NCBI GenBank assembly: GCA_963790575.1
Contig: CAWBPD010000034.1
Span: 1 to 64,000 of the forward strand
Direction: 5' to 3'
DNA length: 64,000 bases
Source of the DNA: CAVTSA01 sp963790575
Lineage (GTDB): Bacteria > Chloroflexota > Dormibacteria > Dormibacterales > Dormibacteraceae
Every line of letters starts with the position of its first letter. The first letter of the stretch is position 1. A program made the translations under genes and the position numbers. Below the pieces are notes generated by a model that had not been told where the DNA came from, searched no databases, and saw only the letters and a list, made by a program, of their open reading frames with translations. Shown piece after piece: positions 35,307 through 44,052 of the stretch.

Positions 35307-36764
35307 TTAGCCATTGGTGCCGGTCACATCGATGCCCCCTGGTGTGCTCTTCTCCTGCGAGTCGATCTGCTTCTGAGCGTTGCTGAGGGCCTGCGACACG
35401 GACATCTTTCCGAACGCGATGTTGTTCCAGGCGTCGGTCATGATGGTGACGTACTGATCGGTGAACGCGCCACGCGGGTAGCTGACCTGGGAGTGTGCGG
35501 TTTCCTCAGCCACGACCTTGAGGGCGGAAGCCATCGGATTCCCCGCGTACCCGGCCTGCTGGCGCTTTGTCGCCTCCGTCTGGATGTAGTCCTGGTTCCA
35601 CTTCTGCGCCTCGCTCGACCGCACGTACCCATTGGTGGTCGGGCCGTCCAGATAGCCGTTCTGGTAGATGGTGGCGAGCCAGAAGTCGAAGGCCGCCTGA
35701 GGGTGCTTAGCGCCCTTGGGGATGGCCAGCATCCACGCCACCTGCTCCATACCCTTGTCCCCGGCCAGGGTCCCCGTCGCTGTGGGACCGGGGGAGAGCT
35801 GCCAGGTCAGGTTGTAGCAGCCGTCCATCTGACCGCCGGTCCAGTAAGCGTCGATCGGCAGGAGGATCTTGCCGGTCGCGTAGTAGTCATTCTTGGCGCA
35901 GCTCCAGGGGCCGGGGTTCCCGTTGATGAACTTCTCGTAGCTCTGCCAGCCACCGTAGAAGTCGGTGAGCTTCTTCTCGTAGTTAAAGAAGCTCTTGATG
36001 CAGGGTGAGTCGGCCTGGTATCCGGTCTTGGCGTTCCAGACCACTTGCCCGTCACAGTACTGGTTGATCATGTTCCAAGACGTAGCCTCGACCGGCTCGC
36101 CGATCCGCTCCAGCTCGTGTCCAGGCCCGAACTGGGTCACCTTCTCGGACGCCTGCAACAGCCCCGCCCAGGTCGTGGGGAGCTTGTTCGGGTTCAGCCC
36201 CGCCGCAGTCAGATACTTGGGCACCACCAGGAGGTCTCCGCTGGTGGGGTTGGAGGCACCGGGCATCGCGTACCACTGGCCGCCATAGCGCGCGTAGTTC
36301 GCCATCGGACCGTAGAAGTCGTTGGGGTTGATGGCCGCCTTCTTGAAGAAGGGAGTCAGGTCCATCAGGGCGCCCCGCTGGACCATTTCCGGAAGCGTCT
36401 CGTGGAGCCCGATCAGGTCGGGTGGGTCACCCGCATTCTCACCCAACAGCGTCTTCGTGATCTCGGTCGGCTCGTCGGGCACCTGGATCTCCGTGATTTT
36501 TAGGTTGGGGAAATCCTTCGCCCAGATCTGGTGGTAGTAGGTGTACCAGGAGGCGATCGAGTTCGACCCTGAGGCGCTCTTGGCGGTCAGGCCCTCCAGG
36601 ATGTCCGGGTTGGTCATCACCGTGAGCTGCGTGTCCTTGGGGTAGGCCAGCAGCGATGCGTTGACGCCCCCTTGACCGCCGGCCCAGGTGGCGACCAGCA
36701 GGGCCGCGGTGCAAAGCCCGAGCAACGGGTGCAGCCGCGGACGGTACCTAGAAGCCCTGCGCAT
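35307..36764 (-). CDS. Sugar ABC transporter substrate-binding protein
   Basis: 485 residues from the ATG at 36764. A basic N-terminus and hydrophobic core (LHPLLGLCTAALLVATWAGG) form a signal peptide. No clear lipobox Cys follows it, so anchoring is uncertain. The mature part has cluster-B sugar-binding traits: FPNLKITEIQVPDEPTEITK, GDPPDLIGLHETLPEMVQRG and QVAWMLAIPKGAKHPQAAFD. First gene of the operon, read from the promoter at 36896-36924. Confidence 0.9.
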   Translation of the reverse strand: MRRASRYRPRLHPLLGLCTAALLVATWAGGQGGVNASLLAYPKDTQLTVMTNPDILEGLTAKSASGSNSIASWYTYYHQIWAKDFPNLKITEIQVPDEPTEITKTLLGENAGDPPDLIGLHETLPEMVQRGALMDLTPFFKKAAINPNDFYGPMANYARYGGQWYAMPGASNPTSGDLLVVPKYLTAAGLNPNKLPTTWAGLLQASEKVTQFGPGHELERIGEPVEATSWNMINQYCDGQVVWNAKTGYQADSPCIKSFFNYEKKLTDFYGGWQSYEKFINGNPGPWSCAKNDYYATGKILLPIDAYWTGGQMDGCYNLTWQLSPGPTATGTLAGDKGMEQVAWMLAIPKGAKHPQAAFDFWLATIYQNGYLDGPTTNGYVRSSEAQKWNQDYIQTEATKRQQAGYAGNPMASALKVVAEETAHSQVSYPRGAFTDQYVTIMTDAWNNIAFGKMSVSQALSNAQKQIDSQEKSTPGGIDVTGTNG

Positions 36765-36895
36765 GCGCGCACGAGGGAGACCACCCTCGCGACCAACCAA
36801 TGCCCGTGTCAGGTGCCCAAGCACGCCGCCTGCCGAAGCCGGACGACCCCTGGCATCATCCGAAGTTCGTATGCGCCTCAAGACCATGGACCGGC

Positions 36896-36924
36896 ATTCT
36901 GCTCCCATATGTATACGATGTCAA
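36896..36924 (-). promoter_or_regulatory. Sigma-70-like promoter of the nine-gene catabolic operon
   Basis: On the minus strand TTGACA (36924-36919) and CAGAAT (36901-36896) are separated by exactly 17 bases. The spacer contains the palindrome GTATAC. The transcript would have a leader of about 125 bases. Confidence 0.75.
36911..36916. promoter_or_regulatory. GTATAC operator candidate within the operon promoter
   Basis: GTATAC lies in the -35/-10 spacer. A second GTATAC is in the longer palindrome at 36993-37004. A GntR/FCD protein made from the neighbouring gene would block RNA polymerase here. Inferred. Confidence 0.5.
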
Positions 36925-36951
36925 GCCCAGATCGAACGAGGGTACCAGCCG

Positions 36952-36960
36952 TGCTAGACT
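36952..36960 (+). promoter_or_regulatory. Extended -10 for the GntR regulator gene
   Basis: TGCTAGACT is a TGnTAnnnT extended -10 about 75 bases before the regulator ATG. There is no clear -35, as expected for extended -10 promoters. Confidence 0.5.
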
Positions 36961-36992
36961 CCCAACGGAGCCATTGAATTGGGGCATTCTGG

Positions 36993-37004
36993 ATACGCGT
37001 ATAC
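36993..37004. promoter_or_regulatory. ATACGCGTAT/GTATAC operator candidate in the regulator leader
   Basis: ATACGCGTAT (36993-37002) is a perfect palindrome and runs into GTATAC. It lies about 30 bases downstream of the predicted regulator transcription start, a good place for autorepression. Confidence 0.5.
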
Positions 37005-37034
37005 ACGGGCCGCTTGCCCACTCCGCTCGATACC

Positions 37035-37742
37035 ATGAGCGAGGAGTGGCTGCGGCCGCTGCAAGCTCCGGAACGGCCGATTCGTCTTCGGGAAGCCGCA
37101 TACGAGTCGATCAGGGAGGCGATACTGGAGGGTCGGATCGGGGTCCGGCAACCGCTATTCGAGGATTCGATCGCCGCCCTCCTGGGGATCAGCCGGACAC
37201 CCGTGCGAGAGGCTCTGGCACTCCTCGAGCACGAGGGGCTGATCGCGCCACGCGCCGGTCGCGGGCTTTGGGTCGCCGTGCTCTCGCAAGCCGAATTTCT
37301 GGATCTGTTCGTCGCGAACGAGGCGATCGAACCGTATCTGGCACGCATTGCCGCGGCTAGAGCCACGGCTGCACATATCGAGGCGATGAGTCGGGCGGTA
37401 CGCGACAACGAGTGGGACGCCGAGCAGGGCGATTTGGCGTCGTTCCTGGCCCACGGGAGGCAGTTTCATCGCTCCATCGGACAGGCTGCCGGCAGCGCTG
37501 TTCTGACTCGCTTCGTAGTGCAGAACGAAGAGAGGGCGGACATGTACCTGCTGGGCAACGTGGAATCGTTCGAATTCGATGCATGGTGGCCGTCGGTTCA
37601 CGAGCACGAGGCCATCCTGGAGGCAATTGTCCGTCGCGAGCCCGAAGAGGCGGCTCGTCTCGTCACATACCACTCGCAATCGGTGCGTCACCGCCTCCAG
37701 CGCGTGTTTACGGATGGCGAACAAGGAGGGGTCAAGAGCTAA
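37035..37742 (+). CDS. GntR-family transcriptional regulator, FCD subgroup
   Basis: 235 residues from the ATG at 37035. The winged helix lies at residues 15-75 (LREAAYESIREAILEGRIGV then ISRTPVREALALLEHEGLIA). The C-terminal FCD effector domain carries metal-binding positions in the DLASFLAHGRQFHRSIGQAA and SVHEHEAILEAIVRREPEEA helices. FCD regulators usually sense organic acids or sugar acids. It is divergent from the ABC operon and co-directional with the acetyltransferase and dehydratase, so it likely controls both. Confidence 0.9.
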   Translation: MSEEWLRPLQAPERPIRLREAAYESIREAILEGRIGVRQPLFEDSIAALLGISRTPVREALALLEHEGLIAPRAGRGLWVAVLSQAEFLDLFVANEAIEPYLARIAAARATAAHIEAMSRAVRDNEWDAEQGDLASFLAHGRQFHRSIGQAAGSAVLTRFVVQNEERADMYLLGNVESFEFDAWWPSVHEHEAILEAIVRREPEEAARLVTYHSQSVRHRLQRVFTDGEQGGVKS

Positions 37743-38303
37743 GTGTCCGACACCCAGCTTCATATGCGTCACAAGCTCCAGGACTTGTCTCCGCTGCAAG
37801 TTCCCGCGGGGTTCCGGCTGCGCACACTGGTACCGGCGGATCTGAATCAGTGGACGTCGCTGATGAACCAGAATGGGGAGCTCGGAGAGTGGGATCAGAA
37901 CCGATCCCGGGCCCTTTTCGCCCAGGGTTCTCCCATGCCCCTCTCCGGCGCCTTCGTCGTCGTGGACGACGAAGCTCTGGTTGCCACCGCGCAACTCCAC
38001 CTCCACACGAACGACAAGTACACGCCGTGGCCGGAGCTGGGTTGGGTGGCGGCGCTGCCCGCGCATCGAGGCCGGGGTCTCGGCCGGTTGGTGTGCCTGG
38101 CGGTCCTCCGGCACGCAGCCGCAATGGGCCATCCAGGAGTATTCCTGATGACCGACGACCACCGACTGCCGGCGATTCGAACCTACCTGGGGCTCGGGTT
38201 CGAACCTTGGCTGGTGGACGGAACCGCGGCCGGTCGTTGGGCGGAGGTGCTCTGGCGCCTCGACGGCACCCCCCACGCGTCAGGAGGTGGGCCAGCCAAA
38301 TGA
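37743..38303 (+). CDS. GNAT family N-acetyltransferase
   Basis: 186 residues from a GTG immediately after the regulator stop (an ATG at 37764 is the alternative). GWVAALPAHRGRGLGRLVCL is the acetyl-CoA loop, and LPAIRTYLGLGFEPWL is the closing segment. Its stop overlaps the dehydratase start (ATGA). In this island it might acetylate an amino-sugar intermediate, which is inference. Confidence 0.82.
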   Translation: MSDTQLHMRHKLQDLSPLQVPAGFRLRTLVPADLNQWTSLMNQNGELGEWDQNRSRALFAQGSPMPLSGAFVVVDDEALVATAQLHLHTNDKYTPWPELGWVAALPAHRGRGLGRLVCLAVLRHAAAMGHPGVFLMTDDHRLPAIRTYLGLGFEPWLVDGTAAGRWAEVLWRLDGTPHASGGGPAK

Positions 38304-39547
38304 GCGATGTGCCCCACGACGGCATGGGTGTGACGCGCGGGATAGGCGCGGTAAATGCGACCGAGCACGATCATGGATCGAGGCCGCGGATTCGCGCCAT
38401 CCGGTCCGTCGTCGTCAACGCGCGAATGCGCAATTGGATCTTCGTGAAGGTCGAGACCGATCAACCAGGCCTTTACGGATGGGGCGAGGCGACTCTGGAG
38501 TGGAAGACTGCCGGCGTCGTGGGCTCCGTCGAGGACGTCGGCCGCCTCCTCGTCGGTGAGGACCCTCTGCGCATCGAGCATCTCTTCCAGATGATGACGA
38601 GACAGTACTTCTGGCGGTCGGGCATCGAGGGGATGTCGGCGATCAGCGGCATCGAGCAGGCTCTATGGGACATCAAGGGTAAGTGGAGTGGCCTCCCGGT
38701 CTACGAGCTACTGGGTGGCCGCGTGCGCGATCGTGTGCGCCTCTATAACCATCTGGGTGGGGGCGAGATGGAGGCGATGTACGAGACGAACGACGTCGGC
38801 CTTGTCGTGGATGGCGCCCTTGCGGTCAAGGAGCGGGGGTTCACAGCGCTCAAATTCATGCCCGTCCCCCGGACCGAGGCGGTGGAAGGCATGCGCTCGG
38901 TCGAGAACGCCGAGCGCATGGTCCGAGCGGTGCGAGAAGCCGTCGGTCAGGACGTGGACCTACTCGTTGACCTCCATGCACGCTGCCAGCCGATGATGGC
39001 GATCCGGTACTGCCATGCGTTTGAGCCATATGGGCTGTTGTTCTTCGAAGAGCCGTGTCCCTCGGAGGACGTCCAGGCAACCGCTCAGGTGACCGCGAAC
39101 TCGAGGATTCCAATCGCCACCGGGGAACGGCTGGTCGGCCGCGCACAGTTCCGAGAGTTGATCGCCGGCAGGGCCTGCCACGTCGTTCAACCCGATCTCT
39201 CGCACTGCGGTGGCCTCTGGGAAGCCCGGAAGATCGCAGCCTTCGCGGAGACATACAGCATGTCCATTGCGCCACACAATCCGAATGGGCCGATCGCATT
39301 GTCGGCCGCAGTTCATTTCGCACTGGCCACCCCCAATTGGACCATCCAGGAGATGATCACAGACGATGTTCCGTGGCGCGGCGAGGTGCTCAGGCAAGCT
39401 CTGGAAGTTAAAGGGGGCTTCGCCGCGGTGCCGACGAGGCCAGGCCTCGGGATCGAGGTCGACGAGGTGGCGGCGGCTGCCCATCCATTTCAGGCGGAAG
39501 CTGAACAGCGGTATTTCCACCCGGACGGATCGGTCGCCGACTGGTAG
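38300..39547 (+). CDS. Enolase-superfamily sugar-acid dehydratase (galactonate dehydratase-like)
   Basis: 415 residues from the ATG at 38300, after CAGGAGGTGG. The N-terminal cap contains YGWGEATLEWKTAGVVGSVE. In the barrel, DLLVDLHARC carries the first metal ligand, FFEEPCPSED the second, IATGERLVGR the third and MSIAPHNPNGPIALSAA the catalytic His. This order fits the D-galactonate/mannonate dehydratase branch of mandelate-racemase-like proteins. It would give a 2-keto-3-deoxy sugar acid. Exact specificity is unknown. Confidence 0.87.
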   Translation: MSDVPHDGMGVTRGIGAVNATEHDHGSRPRIRAIRSVVVNARMRNWIFVKVETDQPGLYGWGEATLEWKTAGVVGSVEDVGRLLVGEDPLRIEHLFQMMTRQYFWRSGIEGMSAISGIEQALWDIKGKWSGLPVYELLGGRVRDRVRLYNHLGGGEMEAMYETNDVGLVVDGALAVKERGFTALKFMPVPRTEAVEGMRSVENAERMVRAVREAVGQDVDLLVDLHARCQPMMAIRYCHAFEPYGLLFFEEPCPSEDVQATAQVTANSRIPIATGERLVGRAQFRELIAGRACHVVQPDLSHCGGLWEARKIAAFAETYSMSIAPHNPNGPIALSAAVHFALATPNWTIQEMITDDVPWRGEVLRQALEVKGGFAAVPTRPGLGIEVDEVAAAAHPFQAEAEQRYFHPDGSVADW

Positions 39548-39729
39548 CCGGGGCAGAAGAATCCGGGAGCGTCGCGGACGATCAGTGTGATCTGTGACAT
39601 GGCGCCGTGCGGGTCGGAATCTAGAATCCTATGGCATTGGTGCGTAGTCCCGGTTGCTTGCTAGGCTGAGGGGTCGGACAGTCCTCGCGGGCACTGGTCT
39701 GACCGGGGGAATAGGCCTCGCGTGCGCTC

Positions 39730-40045
39730 AGCCGCCTTCCTCAATTGCGGCCACGTCCTCGTCGGTGATCCGGCGTCCAATCCGTACGGTCGGCAGGCCA
39801 TTCTCGTGATCGATCCCGATCGTGGTGTTATCGTCGTCAGCCACGGCGGTGCGCATCAGGCTTCTACGGTCCGGCTCAGAGTGTAGTGCCGGTCACGGGC
39901 GATCTGGCTGGCTGCGCGGATGCAGCGCGTCCGGAAGACCAATCGTCGTCCCATCACGCATCATACTTCGCGTCACACGAGATGCGCGGCACCGCGGACG
40001 TTTGGTCAAGGGTGGTCTCCTTACCAAGGACGCTTTCTGTTTCCG
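39730..40045 (-). pseudogene. Degraded copy of the vapB antitoxin gene and its leader
   Basis: The stretch is strongly similar to 25540-25850: GTGATCCGGCGTCC, GGTCCGGCTCAGAGT and CATCATACTTCGC near the start, and the leader block GGTGGTCTCCTTACCAAGGACGC. Small indels break the reading frame. No vapC part follows. It lies just before the IS1634-family element, in a 670-base interval (39548-40221) with no intact gene. Confidence 0.75.
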
Positions 40046-40221
40046 GACAATGACTTCTCGATTTTGAATTGAGGAGTCCCTCTTCCTTACGGATGCGCTC
40101 TTCATAGGCCACTTTTCCATCACCCTCGAATCGGACTCGAAATCCGTCGTAAGGAGCTCTTCCTTACATCCCGCCGCCCCGTCTTCAAGGTCGCGTTGGT
40201 GAACCGGTTGCTCTCCGGTGC

Positions 40222-42235
40222 CTAGCCCCGTTTTCCGCACTTGCGGTTGGTGAAACCCGTCGGTGGCCCGCCGAATAGCTCTCTGGCGAGTTCGGAGTCG
40301 GGTTGCCGTCTCGGCCCCGGAGCACCTCCTGTAGGGGAAAGTCATCGACGACGCGATCCGCTCTCGATGCGCCCAAGGTATTGCGTTTGGTGTTCGATGT
40401 GCCCCATAATGTTGGGGAAAGATGTTCGTTCGAGTCCAGCGGGTCCGCCAGGGATCGCGCACCTACGAGTACGTACATCTCGTTGAGGGCTACCGCGATC
40501 ATGCGGGCAAGGTCCGCCATCGTGTTGTGGCAAAGCTGGGCCGCAAAGACCAGCTCAAGGCCTCCGGCGCGCTGGACAACCTGGCGGCTGCCTTCACCCG
40601 CCTGGACCCCCGCCCGGGGAGCTTCCTCTCCGGTTCCTTGCCCTTGGTGGTGCCCGTGCTCCGACGCCTGGATCTGGTCGGGATCATCGATCGCGCCTGC
40701 CCCATGCGGGGGCGCGCTCAACTCACTCATGGTGAGGTGGTGGCGAGCCTGGTCGCCAACCGCCTGACCGCAGCACGGCCGCTGTACGACGTCCAGGGCT
40801 GGGCCGAGCACTACGCGGTGAACGCCTGGCTGCGGACTCCCTCGGGGTTGCTCAACGATGACCGCCTGGGTCGCGCCTTGGACGCGCTCAGCGGACACCT
40901 GGACGAGGTGGTAGGCGCCTTAGGCATGGCGGCCATCGCCAGCTACGGCGTGGACGCGGCTCGCTTGCACTGGGACTTCACCTCGGTCGCCTTCACCGGC
41001 GACTACGCCAGCCAGCAGGCAGGCGCCCCCCAGATCGCCTACGGGCACTCGTCCGATCATCAAGCTCACCGCCGGCAGCTGAAGGTTGCGCAGGCGGTGG
41101 CGGCTCCGGGGATCCCGCTCTATCACCGCACCGTCAACGGGGGCCGTCATGAAGGCGCCGAGACGCATGAGTTGCTGGAGCGCCTGCGCCAGCTGGCTTC
41201 CCCGCGCAAGCTGCTCCTGGTTGCCGACTCGGCTCTGGTCACCAAGGCCAATCTGGCCGCCTGTATGGCGGAGGATAGCGGCATCAGCTTCGTGGCCCGG
41301 CTGCCGCGGACGTTCGGCTATGAGGCGGCCGCACTGGCGCTGCCACCGGAGGCGTTTCGACCGCTGCGCTACCTCTCGGAGCGAGCACGACGGCTACCGG
41401 CTGCCCGGCGCTCCCGCTTCTGGGGGGCGGAGGGCAGCCTCCAGGTCGAACTCGATGGCGGAGGGCATCTGGAGCCGCGCGTCCTCTACGTGATCGGGTC
41501 CGAGGAGCGAGAGGCGGCGCGCAAGAGTCGAGCCAAGTTGCTGGCGCGCGCCGAGCAACAACTGGAGACGATCGCCCGAGGGCTGCGCCATGGTGGACGA
41601 CGCCAGGATCCGGAACAGGTGGCCAGGCGGGTGGCCAAGGCGGTCAGCAAAGGTCGCGTGGGTGAGTTCCTCCGCACTGAACTCGACCTGGGGGCGGGAA
41701 GGCTGACCTGGTCTCGGGATCAGGCAGCGCTGGAGCAGGCGGAGCGACGTGACGGTCTCTACGCGCTGGTCACCAACCTGCGACTGCGCCAGGCATCTTC
41801 CTCGCGACTCCTGCAGCTGTTCAAAGAGCAGGTGATCGTGGAGCGGGCTCACCACTTCCTCAAGGGACCGTTGAAGGTGCGCCCGGTGTTCCTCCACTCC
41901 AACCGTCGAGTTGCAGCCCTGGTCACCGTGTGCGCGATTGCGGTCATGGTCTACGGCCTCATCGAGAACGAAGTCCGTCGCGCGATCGCCCCCCGGCGCA
42001 CCCTTGCCGGTCTGCTCCCGGAGGGCCGCTCAGCCCGGCCGACCGCCACCAACATCTTTGCCGCCTTCGCCGGCATGGGGTATCAGCGACTGATCGGCCA
42101 CCAAGGCCTCACCCTCGTCCCTGACCCGCTCACCGAGGCCCAGCGCCACATCCTCAACGCCCTCAAGATTCCCTCCCCATTGCCACCCGATGAGGAACCA
42201 TTGGCGTCGTGAACCAATGCGGAAAACGGGCCTAG
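40222..42235 (+). mobile_element. IS1634-family insertion sequence
   Basis: Inverted ends are CTAGCCCCGTTTTCCGCA (40222-40239) and the complement of TGCGGAAAACGGGCCTAG (42218-42235), differing at one base. They enclose a single transposase gene. The element is about 2.0 kb, and the transposase is intact. I could not identify target duplications with confidence. Confidence 0.85.
40422..42212 (+). CDS. IS1634-family DDE transposase
   Basis: 596 residues. The N-terminus (FVRVQRVRQGSRTYEYVHLV) and the DDE core are typical: LHWDFTSVAFTG, LLVADSALVTKANLAACM and QVIVERAHHFLKGPLKVRPV (the last acidic residue in VER). The C-terminal helix with ALVTVCAIAVMVYGLIENEV also fits. Full length and uninterrupted, so possibly still active. 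Confidence 0.93.
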   Translation: MFVRVQRVRQGSRTYEYVHLVEGYRDHAGKVRHRVVAKLGRKDQLKASGALDNLAAAFTRLDPRPGSFLSGSLPLVVPVLRRLDLVGIIDRACPMRGRAQLTHGEVVASLVANRLTAARPLYDVQGWAEHYAVNAWLRTPSGLLNDDRLGRALDALSGHLDEVVGALGMAAIASYGVDAARLHWDFTSVAFTGDYASQQAGAPQIAYGHSSDHQAHRRQLKVAQAVAAPGIPLYHRTVNGGRHEGAETHELLERLRQLASPRKLLLVADSALVTKANLAACMAEDSGISFVARLPRTFGYEAAALALPPEAFRPLRYLSERARRLPAARRSRFWGAEGSLQVELDGGGHLEPRVLYVIGSEEREAARKSRAKLLARAEQQLETIARGLRHGGRRQDPEQVARRVAKAVSKGRVGEFLRTELDLGAGRLTWSRDQAALEQAERRDGLYALVTNLRLRQASSSRLLQLFKEQVIVERAHHFLKGPLKVRPVFLHSNRRVAALVTVCAIAVMVYGLIENEVRRAIAPRRTLAGLLPEGRSARPTATNIFAAFAGMGYQRLIGHQGLTLVPDPLTEAQRHILNALKIPSPLPPDEEPLAS

Positions 42236-42301
42236 CTGTTGCCCCGGACTACGAACCGCAACGTCGGCGCAGAGACCAACGCTTTTTGGCAGGCTCGTCG
42301 C

Positions 42302-42655
42302 TCACTTCTCGCCAGGCCGTCCCAGCCCCACGATCAGGGCATGCGCGGCGTTCCGAGGATGAGCAGCGTCGGGAATGCGGGCGGGCCAAGGGTCATCGCG
42401 GACGTCAAGGGGTGGGATCGCGCCCACGTCCACGACCGCGAGTCCGGCGACCCAGTCCCCTGGTGCCGTCATCACTGAGGCGGCCGTGAGCCCGCGGGCC
42501 TGCAACCGTGACTCTCTGTAGACGGAGAGACCGTCCTCGTCGCGCTTGACGGCGAAGGCCCCGGTGGAAGGGCGTATCTCGTGCGTCAATGGGTCGTCCA
42601 CGAGCATCGAGGGCTGCCCACGAATGCGCCGGAGAACCGTCTCGTCGTCCGGCAT
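42302..42655 (-). CDS. Conserved small protein of unknown function, third gene of TIGR04255 cassette
   Basis: 117 residues. MPDDETVLRRIRGQPSMLVD opens it, followed by EIRPSTGAFAV, LSVYRESRLQARGLT and HPRNAAHALIVGLGRPGEK. Proteins with the same RPS-x-x-F, SVY-x-E and PxHA-x-V spacing occur in sporadic small gene cassettes; I know of no function. There is no signal peptide or membrane segment. It follows the second cassette gene by 37 bases and ends near the IS1634 end. Confidence 0.6.
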   Translation of the reverse strand: MPDDETVLRRIRGQPSMLVDDPLTHEIRPSTGAFAVKRDEDGLSVYRESRLQARGLTAASVMTAPGDWVAGLAVVDVGAIPPLDVRDDPWPARIPDAAHPRNAAHALIVGLGRPGEK

Positions 42656-42692
42656 CGAGCCTCGGTCTGCGGCTCGCGCGCGGCGGGACGCG

Positions 42693-43241
42693 TCACCCGG
42701 CCCCGAGCAGCCTCATCGAGAGCGAATCCACCGCCCTCCGGACAGCAGAAATCGTTGCTCGGTCTCCGAGGTCGAAGACGGTGTGGAGGGTGATTCGACC
42801 TGCCCGGTCGGTGACGAGGGCGTGAGGGCTGCCCTCCTCGTCGACCTCGACCTCGACTGACTCCCGCCCGGCGTGCCATTCGAACTGCAGCCCCCCATCC
42901 GGCAGCGGAAACACAAAGGGTGCGACCGCTACTTCGCTGACGAGCTGCCCGATGACCGCGACACCAGCGGTCACCGATTGATCCGTCGGTGGATCCCCGA
43001 ACCCACCGTCCCAACCCGGCTCCAAGCTCAGGAGATCGTTGATTCGCGCCTCCAGCAGTCCCGCAATCCAATGCAGGCGCGGCGCGACACTGGGCTGCAC
43101 CGCCCGAATCGTGACCGCACGGCGTGGTACCCCGCCATACCGATAGAAGTCCTCTGCCGCCATCTCATCCGGAGATGGGGCCTCCGACCACGGGTACCGC
43201 GTGGATCCGGCGCTCATTGGCAGCTCGGTGACCGAGGTCAT
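42693..43241 (-). CDS. Conserved protein of unknown function, second gene of TIGR04255 cassette
   Basis: 182 residues from the ATG at 43241, which overlaps the TIGR04255 stop (ATGA) and follows GGAGGA. The centre has ARINDLLSLEPGWDGGFGDP, then PFVFPLPDGGLQFEWHAGRE and SVEVEVDEEGSPHALVTD. This WDG-xG plus PDGG-x-Q-x-EWH pattern recurs in many small bacterial proteins of unknown role found in defence-like or toxin-like cassettes. Soluble. Confidence 0.65.
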   Translation of the reverse strand: MTSVTELPMSAGSTRYPWSEAPSPDEMAAEDFYRYGGVPRRAVTIRAVQPSVAPRLHWIAGLLEARINDLLSLEPGWDGGFGDPPTDQSVTAGVAVIGQLVSEVAVAPFVFPLPDGGLQFEWHAGRESVEVEVDEEGSPHALVTDRAGRITLHTVFDLGDRATISAVRRAVDSLSMRLLGAG

Positions 43242-44050
43242 TGACGTCTCCTCCAAGCGGTGTGCATGTCGTCCGTTGTCAACTCGGCAAAGGATCGCAG
43301 GACGTGCCCATGCGCCTCGTCTAGGAATCGTAGGCCGTGCTCAAGGCCCGGTCCGGCTGGAGCCCCCCGGACCGTCAGCGCCATGAATACAGCCGATTCG
43401 CTAGTCGGCCGCGGCGCCGGATCGACCGCAGCATAGAGGCGTACAGGAGGCCTGCCCATCCCGTGAATGGCGAACACAAGTTGGCATCGTGCCTGCTTCG
43501 GCGGCCCCTATGTGGATGGCAGGCTGCCGCCAGTGGCGAAGGATCGGGCTCAGGTCGCCTTGCGCCGCCGCCTCGACGTCGATCGCGTTGATGTAGGTGA
43601 GCTCCGCCTGGGTCAGCGACATCCCACCAATGCCACTATCAGCGAGGAACTGCCCGAGCTCGGTGGCCCTTGTCACGAACACCTCGCGGACTGCAGGGTA
43701 GCGAGGGTACTGGGTGCTGCCCATCTGGCGCCAGTTGACCGTGATGCGATCGTGCTGCAGCTGACGAGCGAAGATGCATCTTCGCTCAGGAACCAGAGTC
43801 GAGACTGAAACGCAGGGCTGACGAAGAGTTGGACCGCGCTTGGCCGGCCAGCTGCCGCCTCGATCGTCGGAGGCAGAAGCGGCTGCTCCTGGACGACTGG
43901 ATAGGCCTCCCGCCACTGCTCCCGAAGCCGCGCGAGCTCGATCGGGCGCAGGTTGAACAGAGGTTGGAACTGGACGGTGAGGACGACCTCAACCACCGGC
44001 GGCGCTTGGAAGTCGGGCAGCTGCCCGCCGGTACCGACGTCAGTGGTCAT
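43238..44050 (-). pseudogene. TIGR04255-family gene with two compensating frameshifts
   Basis: Three consecutive segments match one family protein. Frame 1 holds LPDFQAPPVVEVVLTVQFQP to RLWFLSEDASS. Frame 2 holds QLQHDRITVNWRQMG, YPRYPAVREVF and AELTYINAID. Frame 1 resumes with PPVRLYAAVDPAPRPTSESA and FAELTTDDMHTAW. A one-base loss near 43760 and a one-base gain near 43490 explain it, and total length (271 codons) equals the family norm. Either assembly errors or real mutations could be responsible. TIGR04255 is a sporadic family of unknown role. Its stop is coupled to the next gene. Confidence 0.75.
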
Positions 44051-44052
44051 GG

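Noticed and set aside
40222..42235. Target-site duplication of the IS1634-family element
   Set aside because: Flanking bases on the two sides do not match over a convincing length.
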